A model generated the notes under the pieces. The model saw nothing but the letters and a program-made list of their open reading frames with translations. It had not been told where the DNA came from and made no database searches. A program made the position numbers and the translations under genes. Shown one piece after another: positions 20,328 to 30,119 of a stretch of 64,000 nt of DNA. Numbering within the stretch: position 1 is the stretch's first letter; every line of letters starts with the position of its first letter. The DNA is taken from assembly GCA_937935075.1 (NCBI GenBank), contig CALGYB010000124.1:1-64000 (forward strand), read 5' to 3'. The DNA is from an uncultured Roseiflexus sp. (lineage in GTDB: Bacteria; Chloroflexota; Chloroflexia; Chloroflexales; Roseiflexaceae).

Positions 20328-23300
20328 CTATGGACGGTCAACCTCCTCGAGGCGGAGCGAGAGCACCCGTGATGCGCCATCGTCGCCCATGGTGACGCCG
20401 TAGATTGTATCAGCCACCTCAATTGTGCCACGGTTGTGGGTGACGACGATAAACTGCGTCTTTTCGCTCAGTTCGGTAAGCGCGTCGCGGAAGCGCCCGA
20501 CATTCGCCTCATCGAGCGCGGCATCGACCTCATCGAGGACGCAGAACGGCGTCGGGTTCGCCTTCAAAATGGCGAAGAGCAGCGCCGCAGCGGTCAATGC
20601 GCGTTCTCCGCCCGACAGTAGCGCCAGGTGTTGCTGCCGCTTCCCCGGCGGCCGGGCGATGATGTCAACGCCGAGTGAGGCGATGCCTGGCGGTTGGACG
20701 CCATTCTGATCGTCGTCATCGTTGTCGTTGTCGTTGATCAAGACCAGGCGCGCTTCGCCGCCGCCGAACAACCGGGCGAAACTGCGCTCGAACTCGGCGG
20801 CGACGACGCGGAATGTCGTCTCGAAGCGGGTGCGCATGGCATGGTCCAGTTCGACGATCAACTCGTTGAGGGTTGCCGATGCAGCGCGGAGATCGTTCAT
20901 CTGATTGCTCAGGAACTCGTAGCGCGCTGCGGCTTCATCGTACTCTTCGAGCGCCAGTGGATTGATCATTCCCAGCCGGGAAATGCGCTGCTTCAGTTCG
21001 ACAATACGCTGATGCAACGTGTCCGGGTCGCCGTCCGGCAGATTATCGGCATGGGATTGGGTGACGGCTTCGATATCGATGCCGTCGCCGGCGGCGCGCT
21101 CCCATAGCGTTTCCAGGCGATCCCGCGCGCGCTGCGCCTCGATTGTTGCCCGGTTGTACGCTGATTCTGCATCGATCAGGGCGCCGGTCAGACTCTGCGT
21201 GTGCGCTTCGCTCGCTTCACGCTGCTGTTCCAGCACGTGCAACTCCGCTTCAGCGGGATCGATGCAAGCGCGGAGCGCATCGATCTGTTCCAGCAGCGCC
21301 TGATGACGGTCGGCCATACGAGTCAGTTCGCGCGCCAGCGTTTCACGTTCGTGCTGGAGGCGCTCAATGCGTTCCAGCAGCGTCCGGCGTTGTTCGTCGA
21401 TGCGGGTCAGCGCCTGTGCGCCGGTATGCAGGACGGCGTGCAGGGCGCGCACCTCGCCTTCGGCGTCGGCGCGGCGCGCGCGCAGTTCCGCCAGTGTTTC
21501 GTCGGCGGCAGCGTCTTCCGTGTGCTGCGCTGCGTCCTGCGCCTGCAACTGATCGATCTGCGCGCGCGCCGCGACTTCGCGCTGCGTCAGGTCTTCCTGT
21601 TCGGCGATCACAGATTGGAGACGGTTGTGAAGCGCGATGAGTTCGGCGTCGATCTGTTCGATGCGCCGCTGCTGGATGAGGCATTCCGACTCGGCGCGAT
21701 CCACGGCGCGCTGCGCCTGGGTCGCAGTGACGCGCGCCTGGTCGAGGTTGCGCTGGACCTGACGCTGGTGACGTTCCGCTTCGCGCGCCGTCTGTTCGGC
21801 AGCGGTATGCGCTTCACCGGCGGCGACGAACTGTGCGTGCGCCTGTTCGACGGCGCGGGTTGCTGCATCCAGGCGTTCGGGCAGTTCACGGAGTTCGCGT
21901 TCGCGCCGCAGCGTTCCGCTCTCCTTCACCGCTGCGCCGCCGGTGACTGCGCCGGCGGCGCTGATCTGCTCCCCCGCCAGGGTCACGATGGTCCATCCGC
22001 CGCCGATCCGCTGGAGTTCGCGTCGGGCGACCGCCAGCGTGCGCACAACCAGGGTGCGACCGAGGAGCATGTCGGCGACCGGACGGTGCCGTTCATCGAT
22101 GTCGATCAGGTCGGATGCCACTCCCAGCACGTCATTGTTCGGATCGAGCGTCCTATGCGCCCGTCTGCCATCGTTGTCGCGCACCCGGATGGTATCGAGC
22201 GGAAGGAACGTTGCCCGCCCTTCGCCGCTTCGTTTGAGCGCTCCGATGGCTGCCTCGGCGTCTTCCCAGTGATCGACGACGATGTTTTGCAGGCGTGAAC
22301 CGAGGGCTGCTTCGATCGCCGTCTCGAGTTCCGCAGGGACGCGCAGCAGGTTGGCGACGAGGGCGAAGCCGGTGCGTCCCTGCGCTTCCGCCCATTGCAT
22401 GGCGGCGCGCACGCCGGCGAATGTTCCGGCGTAACTGCGATGGAGACGTTGCAATGTTTCGAGGCGCGCTTCCAGATCCATCTGTTGCCGTCGCGCGGCT
22501 TCGAGCGCCTCGGCGGCGGCAGTGCGCGTGCGGCGACAGCGTTCGACATCGCCAATCGCCTGTTCGGCGCGGAGTGATGCGCCGGTCAACTCCTGCTCCA
22601 GCGCCGCGATCTGCGCGTCCGCCCGATTGCTTTCAGCGCGGCGCGCAGCCAGCGCTTCCTGCGCAATGGCCAGCGACTCCTCGGCAGCCAGGCGCTCGCG
22701 TGACAGGCGTTCGCGTTGCTCGTGGATCTGCGCTATCTGGCGCCGGGTTGCGTTGAGCGCCGCCTGGACCTCCATCAGGGTGCGGCGCGCCTCGTCGAGC
22801 GCCTGGCGCAGTGTGGCACGCTCCTTGATCCGTTCCGCGCGACGCGCTTCGTGCGCGGCGTATTCCTGCCGCCATTGTTCGAGACGTTGTTCGGCGCCGG
22901 CGAGTTGTGCCGCCGCAGTTTCCTGTTCTGCGCGTTGGGTGGCGCGCTGATGGTCGAGGTCGCGCAGGGTGCGCTCGTGGTCCTCAATCTGGCGCGTCAA
23001 TGCCGCGTGTCGTTCATGACCGACCGCAAGCGCGCGCTGGACTGCTTCGGCGTCGGCGTGGAGCGTGCCGCTTTCAGCATGAAGCGCGCTTATGCGTTCA
23101 CGAATGGTGTGGATCTGGTCGCGGACGTGTTGCAGTGTCGCGGAGGCGGCGGCAATCTCCGTCTGGCGCGTGGCGAGCGCGTCTGCCAGCGTCTGAACGG
23201 ATTGTTCGGCAGTGGCGCATTCAGCCCGGGCAGTACGCCACAGATGAGCATAGTACACGCCGAGCAGCGCGTGCAATTCGGCGGTCAGGTCGCGATGGGA

Positions 23301-23930
23301 GCGGGCAAGCGCCGCCTGACGCTTCAGCGAGCGGAGGCGTGGTTCGAGTTCTGTCAGAATGTCGGCGCAGCGCGCGACATTGGCGTTCGTCTCGCGCAGG
23401 CGACGTTCCGCATCGATGCGGCGTTGCTCATAGACGCTAATCGCTGCTGCATCTTCGAAGAGGCGCCGGCGCTCCAGGGGGCGGAGATTGAGCGCTGCAT
23501 CGACCAGCCCCTGATTGATGACGGCATACGCGCCACTGATCGGCGCTGCGACTTCCTGCACGTCGCGCAGCCGGACGCGCTGGCGGTTGATGAAGTACTC
23601 ATTATCACCGGTGCGCGTTGCCCGGCGGGTAATCGTCACTTCGCCGTAGGGCGCGGGCAGCAGGCGATCACTGTTATCAATTGTCAGCGAAACTTCAGCG
23701 AAGCCGGCGGGGGCGCGCCGCCCACCGCCGCTGAAGATCAGGTCTTCGGTGCGTTTACAGCGGAGCGTACCGGGATGCTGTTCGCCGAGCACCCAGCGGA
23801 TGGCATCGACGAGGTTCGACTTGCCGCTGCCGTTAGGACCGACGACAGCGGTGACGCCGGGCTGGAACTCAAAGAGCGTATGCCCGGCAAATGTTTTGAA
23901 CCCCTGGATTTCGAGACGACGCAGATACAT
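20328..23930 (-). CDS. smc: Chromosome segregation ATPase SMC
   Basis: MYLRRLEIQGFKTFAGHTLFEFQPGVTAVVGPNGSGKSNLVDAIRWVLGEQ; hinge; LLSGGERALTAAALLFAILKANPTPFCVLDEVDAALDEANV. Confidence 0.97.
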   Translation of the reverse strand: MYLRRLEIQGFKTFAGHTLFEFQPGVTAVVGPNGSGKSNLVDAIRWVLGEQHPGTLRCKRTEDLIFSGGGRRAPAGFAEVSLTIDNSDRLLPAPYGEVTITRRATRTGDNEYFINRQRVRLRDVQEVAAPISGAYAVINQGLVDAALNLRPLERRRLFEDAAAISVYEQRRIDAERRLRETNANVARCADILTELEPRLRSLKRQAALARSHRDLTAELHALLGVYYAHLWRTARAECATAEQSVQTLADALATRQTEIAAASATLQHVRDQIHTIRERISALHAESGTLHADAEAVQRALAVGHERHAALTRQIEDHERTLRDLDHQRATQRAEQETAAAQLAGAEQRLEQWRQEYAAHEARRAERIKERATLRQALDEARRTLMEVQAALNATRRQIAQIHEQRERLSRERLAAEESLAIAQEALAARRAESNRADAQIAALEQELTGASLRAEQAIGDVERCRRTRTAAAEALEAARRQQMDLEARLETLQRLHRSYAGTFAGVRAAMQWAEAQGRTGFALVANLLRVPAELETAIEAALGSRLQNIVVDHWEDAEAAIGALKRSGEGRATFLPLDTIRVRDNDGRRAHRTLDPNNDVLGVASDLIDIDERHRPVADMLLGRTLVVRTLAVARRELQRIGGGWTIVTLAGEQISAAGAVTGGAAVKESGTLRRERELRELPERLDAATRAVEQAHAQFVAAGEAHTAAEQTAREAERHQRQVQRNLDQARVTATQAQRAVDRAESECLIQQRRIEQIDAELIALHNRLQSVIAEQEDLTQREVAARAQIDQLQAQDAAQHTEDAAADETLAELRARRADAEGEVRALHAVLHTGAQALTRIDEQRRTLLERIERLQHERETLARELTRMADRHQALLEQIDALRACIDPAEAELHVLEQQREASEAHTQSLTGALIDAESAYNRATIEAQRARDRLETLWERAAGDGIDIEAVTQSHADNLPDGDPDTLHQRIVELKQRISRLGMINPLALEEYDEAAARYEFLSNQMNDLRAASATLNELIVELDHAMRTRFETTFRVVAAEFERSFARLFGGGEARLVLINDNDNDDDDQNGVQPPGIASLGVDIIARPPGKRQQHLALLSGGERALTAAALLFAILKANPTPFCVLDEVDAALDEANVGRFRDALTELSEKTQFIVVTHNRGTIEVADTIYGVTMGDDGASRVLSLRLEEVDRP

Positions 23931-24129
23931 TGGTTTCGCTGCAAGCGCAAAATTGGGGTGCTATTATAGCATCATGACCCTTGACAATCCGTTCATCTTG
24001 ACAGAAGATGTACCCGCAGAGTAATATAACATGTACTCAACCACACGTTAGCGCATGTTTGAGCCCGTGGCGACAGCCCGGCAGAGGGCTGTAGCATGCT
24101 GCACCTTTACAACTGAGCAGGAGGATGTT

Positions 24130-25662
24130 GTGCAATGGCTCGTATGGGCCTTGCCGGCGCTATTCATCGGACTTGCGATTGGCGCCGGCATAGGCATTCT
24201 TATCTACAAAAACAGTGTTCAGAGCCAGATTCGGCAGATCGAGGCAGAAGCCCGACTGCAATTGGAAGCGACGCGATCTGAGCAAAAAGATCTCATTCTG
24301 CGCGCGACCGATGAAGCGCTCCGGCTTCGCACCGAAGCCGAGGCGCAGATACGTGAAGCGCGTGCTGCGCTGGCGAAGCAGGAGGAACGGCTGCAACGGA
24401 AGGAGGAAAATCTCGACCGCAAGATCGAGGGGCTTGAGCGACGCGAACGGCAACTCCAGCAACGTGAGCGTCAGATGGAACAACTCCACCAGGAAGCCGA
24501 ACAACTGCGGCAGCAACAACGTGCGGAACTTGAGCGCATTTCCGCATTGAACCAGGAAGAAGCCCGCGCCATTATTCTGAAACGCGTTGAGGATGAGACG
24601 CGTGACGAAGCGGCGCGTCGCATTCGTGAAATTGAAAAGAACATGCACGAAGAGGCGGACAAACTGGCGCGGAAAGTGATCAGCATGGCTATTCAGCGGT
24701 GTGCATCGGAGTATGTGGCTGAAGTGACCGTTTCGACGGTGGCGCTCCCAAGCGAAGAGTTGAAGGGGCGAATCATCGGGCGTGAAGGGCGAAACATTCG
24801 TGCATTCGAGCAGTTGACCGGGGTTGATATTATTGTCGATGACACTCCAGAAGCAGTCACGCTTTCGTGCCACGATCCGGTGCGGCGGGAAGTGGCGCGC
24901 TTGGCGCTGATCAAGTTGCTCAAGGATGGACGCATCCATCCAACGCGCATCGAAGAAGTCGTCAACAAAACGCAGCAGGAAGTCGATCAGATTATGCGCG
25001 AAGAGGGCGAACGGGTCGCCTACGAAGCGAATGTCCAGGGCTTGCACCCTGATCTGATTAAACTGCTGGGGCGGCTGAAATATCGGACGAGTTACGGGCA
25101 GAACGTACTGCAGCATTCGCTGGAGTGCGCGCTGCTTGCGGCGCATATTGCCGCTGAGATCGGTGCGAACATCAATGTGGCGAAAACTGCCGCGTTGCTG
25201 CACGACATCGGGAAAGCAGTCGACCACGAAGTGCAGGGACCGCACGCATTGATCGGTGCTGAGATTGCGCGTCGCCTTGGGAAATCGCCGGCGATCGTTC
25301 ACGCGATTGCCGCGCATCATAACGATGAAGAACCACAAACGGTCGAAGCCTGGCTGGTCCAGGCTGTCGACGCCATCTCCGGCGGGCGCCCCGGAGCGCG
25401 CCGCGAGACGCTCGACCTGTATATCAAACGCCTCGAAGCGCTTGAGACAGTGGCGACGTCATTTTCCGGCGTTCAACGCGCCTTTGCTGTTCAGGCCGGA
25501 CGCGAGGTTCGGGTGATGGTGCAGCCTGACGCCATCGATGATCTCGGCAGTATTCATCTTGCCCGTGATGTTGCCAAGAAGATCGAGGAAAGTTTGCAGT
25601 ATCCCGGGCAGATTAAGGTGACGGTCATTCGCGAGACGCGCGCAGTCGATTATGCGCGCTGA
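24130..25662 (+). CDS. rny: Ribonuclease Y (GTG start proposed; ORF opens at 24055)
   Basis: N-terminal TM then long coiled coil, KH domain [31 protein letters not shown] domain [14 protein letters not shown]-terminal [19 protein letters not shown]. Confidence 0.95.
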   Translation: MQWLVWALPALFIGLAIGAGIGILIYKNSVQSQIRQIEAEARLQLEATRSEQKDLILRATDEALRLRTEAEAQIREARAALAKQEERLQRKEENLDRKIEGLERRERQLQQRERQMEQLHQEAEQLRQQQRAELERISALNQEEARAIILKRVEDETRDEAARRIREIEKNMHEEADKLARKVISMAIQRCASEYVAEVTVSTVALPSEELKGRIIGREGRNIRAFEQLTGVDIIVDDTPEAVTLSCHDPVRREVARLALIKLLKDGRIHPTRIEEVVNKTQQEVDQIMREEGERVAYEANVQGLHPDLIKLLGRLKYRTSYGQNVLQHSLECALLAAHIAAEIGANINVAKTAALLHDIGKAVDHEVQGPHALIGAEIARRLGKSPAIVHAIAAHHNDEEPQTVEAWLVQAVDAISGGRPGARRETLDLYIKRLEALETVATSFSGVQRAFAVQAGREVRVMVQPDAIDDLGSIHLARDVAKKIEESLQYPGQIKVTVIRETRAVDYAR

Positions 25663-25861
25663 TCGCAACGGCAGAGGCGGTCGAACGCCTCGCGGCAGGA
25701 ACGGCCCCGCTACGCTGCCCTGCCGCACGGTCTCTCCGTAGCTGCTGCGAGGCGCCGCCGTATGGCGTGCGTCTCGCACAGTGACGCTTCTGGTTCAACG
25801 GCATTGCAAGTCACCAGCCGGCGCATCGGGCCGGCGCCCAACCCATTCGGAGGAGGCACGT

Positions 25862-26203
25862 ATGGCAAGCAATCTTTCGCACTCCACACCCGTCACTCGC
25901 GCCGTTGGCGCACCTGGCGCCGACGTGGTTGAACGACAGAGCGCTGAGGTCCTGAAGGTTTCGACTCGCTCACGCCCCAGCGCCGTCGCCGGCGCTATTG
26001 CCGGCGTCATTCGCGATAGCGGTGTGGCAGAGGTGCAGTCGATTGGGGCAGGTGCAACCAATCAGGCGATCAAGGCGGTGGCGATCGCGCGCAGTTATCT
26101 CAGTGAAGAAGGCATTGACATTGTTTGCACCCCTTCGTTCATCGATGTCGCTATCGACGACGAAGAGCGCACGGCGATCCGCCTGCTGGTTGAACGGCGA
26201 TAG
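25862..26203 (+). CDS. spoVS: Stage V sporulation protein S family
   Basis: EVLKVSTRSRPSAVAGAIAGVIRDSGVAEVQSIGAGATNQAIKAVAIARSYL. Confidence 0.93.
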   Translation: MASNLSHSTPVTRAVGAPGADVVERQSAEVLKVSTRSRPSAVAGAIAGVIRDSGVAEVQSIGAGATNQAIKAVAIARSYLSEEGIDIVCTPSFIDVAIDDEERTAIRLLVERR

Positions 26204-26224
26204 CAGAAGACGTTGCCGGATGAG

Positions 26225-26256
26225 GGTGGTCGTGCCGCAACCACGACCACCTTTTT
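26225..26256 (+). terminator. Rho-independent terminator after spoVS
   Basis: GGTGGTCGTG-ccgcaac-CACGACCACC followed by TTTTT. Confidence 0.9.
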
Positions 26257-26281
26257 GTTGAGACGCTGTACTGCAACGTCT

Positions 26282-27214
26282 CTACGGCGTGATACGCCGT
26301 GCCAGGCGTTCTTGCGGCAGCAATGCGTGGTAGATGAAGGCATGCAACGGCGTCGGCACGCCCGCCGCCGCTCCCAGGCGCACGACAGCGCCATTCTGTG
26401 CATCGAGTTCTGATGGACGGCCCGCCATAATGTCGCGTTGCATGGAGGCGGTCGTTTCGTAGGGCAGGCTGTCGAGTTGCGCCAGCGCAGCGGTGACAGC
26501 GCTTTCGTCCAGGGCGATGCCGCGCGCCTGCGCAACGGCTACGATTTCGCGCATGCCCTGGGCGAACAGCGGGCGCGTTTCTGGAAGTTCGCGCAGTAAC
26601 CCCATTGGCGCTCTTGTGACCGCTCCCAAGCCGCTGGTGGTCGCTCCAAACACGAATTTGCGCCAGACTTCTGCGTCGATGTCTGCCGGGATCGTGACGC
26701 GCACTCCGGCGCGCTCCAGCCAGTCGCGCAGCGCTTCGACCCGCGTTGTGCGGCGGTTGTCGCGTTCGCCGAAGACGATGAGCGGGTGTATCCCGGAATG
26801 CCGTACTACACCCGGTGCGATCCGCGCTACGAAAATGTAACAGATGCCGTTCAGGGCATGCGCCGCTCCCAACGCCTGCGCCAGTCGGTCCGAGGCTTCG
26901 ACGCCGTTGAGCAATGGCACAACGCCGGTTTCTGGTCCGATAAGCGGGCGCATCTGCATGATCGCGTCGTCGAGTTGCCAGGTTTTGGTGGCAACCAGGA
27001 CCATATCGACCGGTCCTACACTCGAGGGATCGTCGGTTGCCTGCACGGCTGCGATCCAGGCATCGCCGACGATGCTTTCGATCTGAAGTCCGCGTTCGCG
27101 CAATGCGGCCAGGTTGTCGCCGCGCGCAATGAAGGTCACGTCGGCGCCCGCCTGTGCCAGCCGCCCGCCGAAATATCCGCCTACTCCGCCAACGCCAACG
27201 ATTGCGATACGCAT
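26282..27214 (-). CDS. panE: 2-dehydropantoate 2-reductase
   Basis: MRIAIVGVGGVGGYFGGRLAQAGADVTFIARG; LVATKTWQLDDA; VEVWRKFVF-type motif (DAEVWRKFVFGATTSGLGAV). Confidence 0.92.
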   Translation of the reverse strand: MRIAIVGVGGVGGYFGGRLAQAGADVTFIARGDNLAALRERGLQIESIVGDAWIAAVQATDDPSSVGPVDMVLVATKTWQLDDAIMQMRPLIGPETGVVPLLNGVEASDRLAQALGAAHALNGICYIFVARIAPGVVRHSGIHPLIVFGERDNRRTTRVEALRDWLERAGVRVTIPADIDAEVWRKFVFGATTSGLGAVTRAPMGLLRELPETRPLFAQGMREIVAVAQARGIALDESAVTAALAQLDSLPYETTASMQRDIMAGRPSELDAQNGAVVRLGAAAGVPTPLHAFIYHALLPQERLARRITP

Positions 27215-27313
27215 GGTATGCTCCTGGAGAACTGAGAACCGAGAACTGATGCCAATACACGGTCATTTGGACAATAACAGTTGTTGAGACATCATCCGGT
27301 ATCGTCCGGTCAA

Positions 27314-27671
27314 GCCCGCGCTGGCGGGCCCGGCGCCCGTAGCCGGCGGCTTCAGCCGCCGGGCGAGAGCCGAACGTCCGCGCCAGGGCAGGCGTGATGT
27401 GTACAGGTGCAGGAATGCGTCAAGCCCGCGCTGGCGGGCCTGGCGCCCGCCCTACGCTGGCGCGGCGCATGCGTGCTGAAGCCCACCCTACGCTGGCGCA
27501 GCGCGTGCCTGCTGAAGCCCGCGCTGGCGCGGCGTATGCGTGCCGAAGCCCGTCCTACGCTGGCGCGGCGTATGCGTGCCGAAGCCCGCCCTACGCTGGC
27601 GCGGCGCATGCCCGGTGAAGCCCGCGCTGGCGGGCCTGGCGCCCGTAGCCGGCGGCTTCAGCCGCCGAGCG
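27314..27671. repeat. GC-rich repeat array bounded by two ~50-bp direct repeats
   Basis: AAGCCCGCGCTGGCGGGCCYGGCGCCCGTAGCCGGCGGCTTCAGCCGCCGRGCG near 27314 and 27619; multiple CCTACGCTGGCGCGGCGYATGCGTGC(T/C)GAAGCCC units between. Confidence 0.9.
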
Positions 27672-27847
27672 GACTGCCAACGCGGTAGATCGTTACGCCT
27701 TGCGCACCAGGCGCCCGAACATCTTGTCTGCCCGATCGTCGCCTGGATGAGAACTGAGAACCGACTTCGCACCTTCCGATTTTTGCGCCTGCCCCCTTCG
27801 CGCCCGCCATGTTCAACGTACAACGTTCCTATCCTTCAACCCGTAAC

Positions 27848-27972
27848 CTCTCACCGTTCGCCTCTCGCCTCTCGCCTCTCGCCTCTCGCCTCTCACCGTT
27901 CGCCTCTCGCCTCTCGCCTCTCACCGTTCGCCTCTCGCCTCTCACCCTTCGCCTCTCGCCTCTCACCCTCTC
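27848..27972. repeat. Pyrimidine-rich tandem array (CGCCTCT / CACCGTT units)
   Basis: tctcaccgttcgcctctcgcctctcgcctctcgcctctcaccgttcgcctctcgcc... Confidence 0.95.
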
Positions 27973-28720
27973 GAATCGCCTGCTCCAATAGCGCTTGCAT
28001 GCGGGCATAGTGTGATCCCTGCCAGTAGATCTTGCCACACGCCGTACAGCGACGGAAGGTGTCGAAGTACTGGCGGGTCTTTGGTTCGAGCAGGTGTTCG
28101 ATCTCTGCTTTGCTGACCGGCGTGGTCAGACTGTTGCAGCGCATGCAGCGCTGGAAGACCGTCGGCGCCGGCGCGAGGTTGAACCGCTGCATAACCTCGA
28201 CAATCTGGCGTGACGGGATGATTTCGCGCACGAATGCGCCATATACCACCATGCTGCGTTTGAGCAGTCCCAGGTCGCGGGTCAGCAGAATGCGCTGTTC
28301 GTCGTGCGCCAGCCGCGCCAGGTCGGCGTCGTCTGCGTGGTTCTGGTAGAGACAGTCGTAGCCGAGCATGCGCAGGTAAGCGGTCAGTCGTCCCAGGTGG
28401 GTGTCGAGCACGAAGCGCTTGTCGTCGAGCGGCGGGCGCAGGGCGATGTGCGCTTCCGGCGCCGACGCAATCGGGAAGGCTTCGATAGCGTACCCTGGTT
28501 GCACCAGCTCATCGAAATCGACCGGGTGACCATCGACGAACAACGCGCCGATCTCGGGATGCGGCACACCGCATGTTTCGATCAGGTTCTTGACCGTTTC
28601 ACGCCCTCGGCATGGGCGGACAAACCACGTGTTGCGCCAATTGAGCGGCAGAAAGTCGTTCAGGTCGCCGTGCACCCGGATCAGCGCCTGACCGGCTTGT
28701 GGTGCTGGGTAAGGCTTCAT
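27893..28720 (-). CDS. Mut7-C RNase-like domain protein with N-terminal ubiquitin-like domain; C-terminal tail encoded by the tandem array
   Basis: FVLDTHLGRLTAYLRMLGYDCLY..ILLTRDLGLLKR..RCMRCNSLTTPV..RRCTACGKIYWQGSHYARM; tail EGERREAKGERREANGERREARGER. Confidence 0.88.
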   Translation of the reverse strand: MKPYPAPQAGQALIRVHGDLNDFLPLNWRNTWFVRPCRGRETVKNLIETCGVPHPEIGALFVDGHPVDFDELVQPGYAIEAFPIASAPEAHIALRPPLDDKRFVLDTHLGRLTAYLRMLGYDCLYQNHADDADLARLAHDEQRILLTRDLGLLKRSMVVYGAFVREIIPSRQIVEVMQRFNLAPAPTVFQRCMRCNSLTTPVSKAEIEHLLEPKTRQYFDTFRRCTACGKIYWQGSHYARMQALLEQAIREGERREAKGERREANGERREARGER

Positions 28721-29457
28721 TGCGCGCGTACCGTGTGTGTTCGTTTCCGCCAGAGTGCGATCAAGATCATAACCAGACCGACAACCTGCGCCACGCGCAC
28801 GCCGCCGCCAGCGACCAGCGAGTCGATGCGCAACGCTTCCAGCAGGAGCAGTGCGCTGCCCTGCAACACCAGGTACACGGTTGCAAGCGTGCCCGGTTGC
28901 GCGGAGAGACGGGCGATCCATGCCAGCGCTCCCCATGTCGCCAGGGCTGCCAGAAGATAGTAGAGCGCGACAGGATGCCGGAGCGCGCCGAAGAGCGGCA
29001 CTGCCCACGGCAGGGCGGCCGGCGCGCCGAGGGCTTCGCCGCTGAGCAGCAGACCGAGCGATGCGATGGCCTGTGCCGGGGGCAGCGCCAGGGCTGCGGC
29101 GTCTGCCAGTGGCGTTGCAGTATCGTCCATGCGTCGCAGCCGCAGGTACGCATACCCGGCGAGGGCGCCGCCGATCAGCGCGCCGGGCCACGCCAGGTCT
29201 CCCAGGCGGATCGCCAGAAACAGCCCCGGCGACCGACCGTACATATCCCAGTTGAATAGACCATACCACAATCGTGCGCCGACGGCTGCGCCTGCCAGCG
29301 CGAAGGGCGCACAACGACTGGCGCGATGCTCGAGCGCTTCGCCGCCGCGCCGACGCGCGACACGCTCGAATTGCGCATGCCCGACGAAGATGGCAATCAC
29401 CAGCAGCAGCGCGCCACTGCCAAGGTTGAGCGGTCCCAGTTCAATAATTGGAAGCAT
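28717..29457 (-). CDS. Prolipoprotein diacylglyceryl transferase (Lgt)-like membrane protein
   Basis: Polytopic; GARLWYGLFNWDMY, RLGDLAWPGALIGGALAGYAYLR, LGLLLSGEALGAPAALPWAV, RHPVALYY. Confidence 0.75.
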   Translation of the reverse strand: MLPIIELGPLNLGSGALLLVIAIFVGHAQFERVARRRGGEALEHRASRCAPFALAGAAVGARLWYGLFNWDMYGRSPGLFLAIRLGDLAWPGALIGGALAGYAYLRLRRMDDTATPLADAAALALPPAQAIASLGLLLSGEALGAPAALPWAVPLFGALRHPVALYYLLAALATWGALAWIARLSAQPGTLATVYLVLQGSALLLLEALRIDSLVAGGGVRVAQVVGLVMILIALWRKRTHTVRAQ

Positions 29458-29459
29458 AT

Positions 29460-30071
29460 TTACGGATTTTCAGCAACCAGTTGCTCGACCGTGCCCTCAA
29501 TCATACCACGCGACATCGGTCCGCGGTAAACGGCGCGAATGATCCCCCGGCGATCGACGAAGAAACTGGAGGGGAGCGCCCGCGCCTGATAGGCGACGCT
29601 GACGCGAGCATCACTGTCGAGCAATGCTGGAAACGTCAGGCGCTGGTCGTGCATGTACTGCACAACGGTTGCGCTATCTTCCTGTTGATTGACCGCCAGC
29701 ACAGTGAAGCCTTGATCGCGGAAACGTTCGTAGGCTTGCTGTATCGCAGGCATTTCAGCGCGACATGGGGGGCGCCACGTCGCCCAGAGATTGATCAGGA
29801 CGACCTGACCGCGCAGGTCGCTGAGCGCAATCTGCGATCCGTCGACGGCGGTCAGTGCGAACTCAGGCGCCGGATGACCGACGAGCGGGGCGGGTTGTGC
29901 GGCTGTCGGTTCGGAGACGAGAGGCATTGCGACAGCGCCGGAGGTCGCACGTGTCATCCAGATGAATGCACTGCCGAGCAGCAGCGTTGCGACCAACGCC
30001 AGATCCCAGATATTGCGAGAGAATGTCACAGAAATGCTCCATCTTCCGCATTGCTTGCGTATCGCAGGCAT
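29460..30071 (-). CDS. TlpA/ResA-like thioredoxin-fold protein with altered active site (WRPPC)
   Basis: PAPEFALTAVDGSQIALSDLRGQVVLINLWATWRPPCRAEMPAIQQAYERF..GFTVLAVNQQED..PSSFFVDRRGIIR. Confidence 0.88.
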   Translation of the reverse strand: MPAIRKQCGRWSISVTFSRNIWDLALVATLLLGSAFIWMTRATSGAVAMPLVSEPTAAQPAPLVGHPAPEFALTAVDGSQIALSDLRGQVVLINLWATWRPPCRAEMPAIQQAYERFRDQGFTVLAVNQQEDSATVVQYMHDQRLTFPALLDSDARVSVAYQARALPSSFFVDRRGIIRAVYRGPMSRGMIEGTVEQLVAENP

Positions 30072-30119
30072 CGCGTGCTACAATACCACACAGTATAGCG
30101 TCATGATACGCCTTTTTAG

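Noticed and set aside
19588-20403. 271-aa + strand ORF in the smc-upstream gap
   Set aside because: Several overlapping frames of similar length, low-complexity Arg/Ala composition, no recognisable motif.
21201-23969. Large + strand ORFs (365 and 417 aa) opposite smc
   Set aside because: Mirror frames of the SMC coiled-coil coding strand; no family features.
24160-25338. 392-aa - strand ORF opposite rny
   Set aside because: Shadow ORF of ribonuclease Y.
27314-27972. Repeat arrays considered as CRISPR
   Set aside because: No constant repeats separated by unique spacers, no cas genes; units are contiguous or imperfect.
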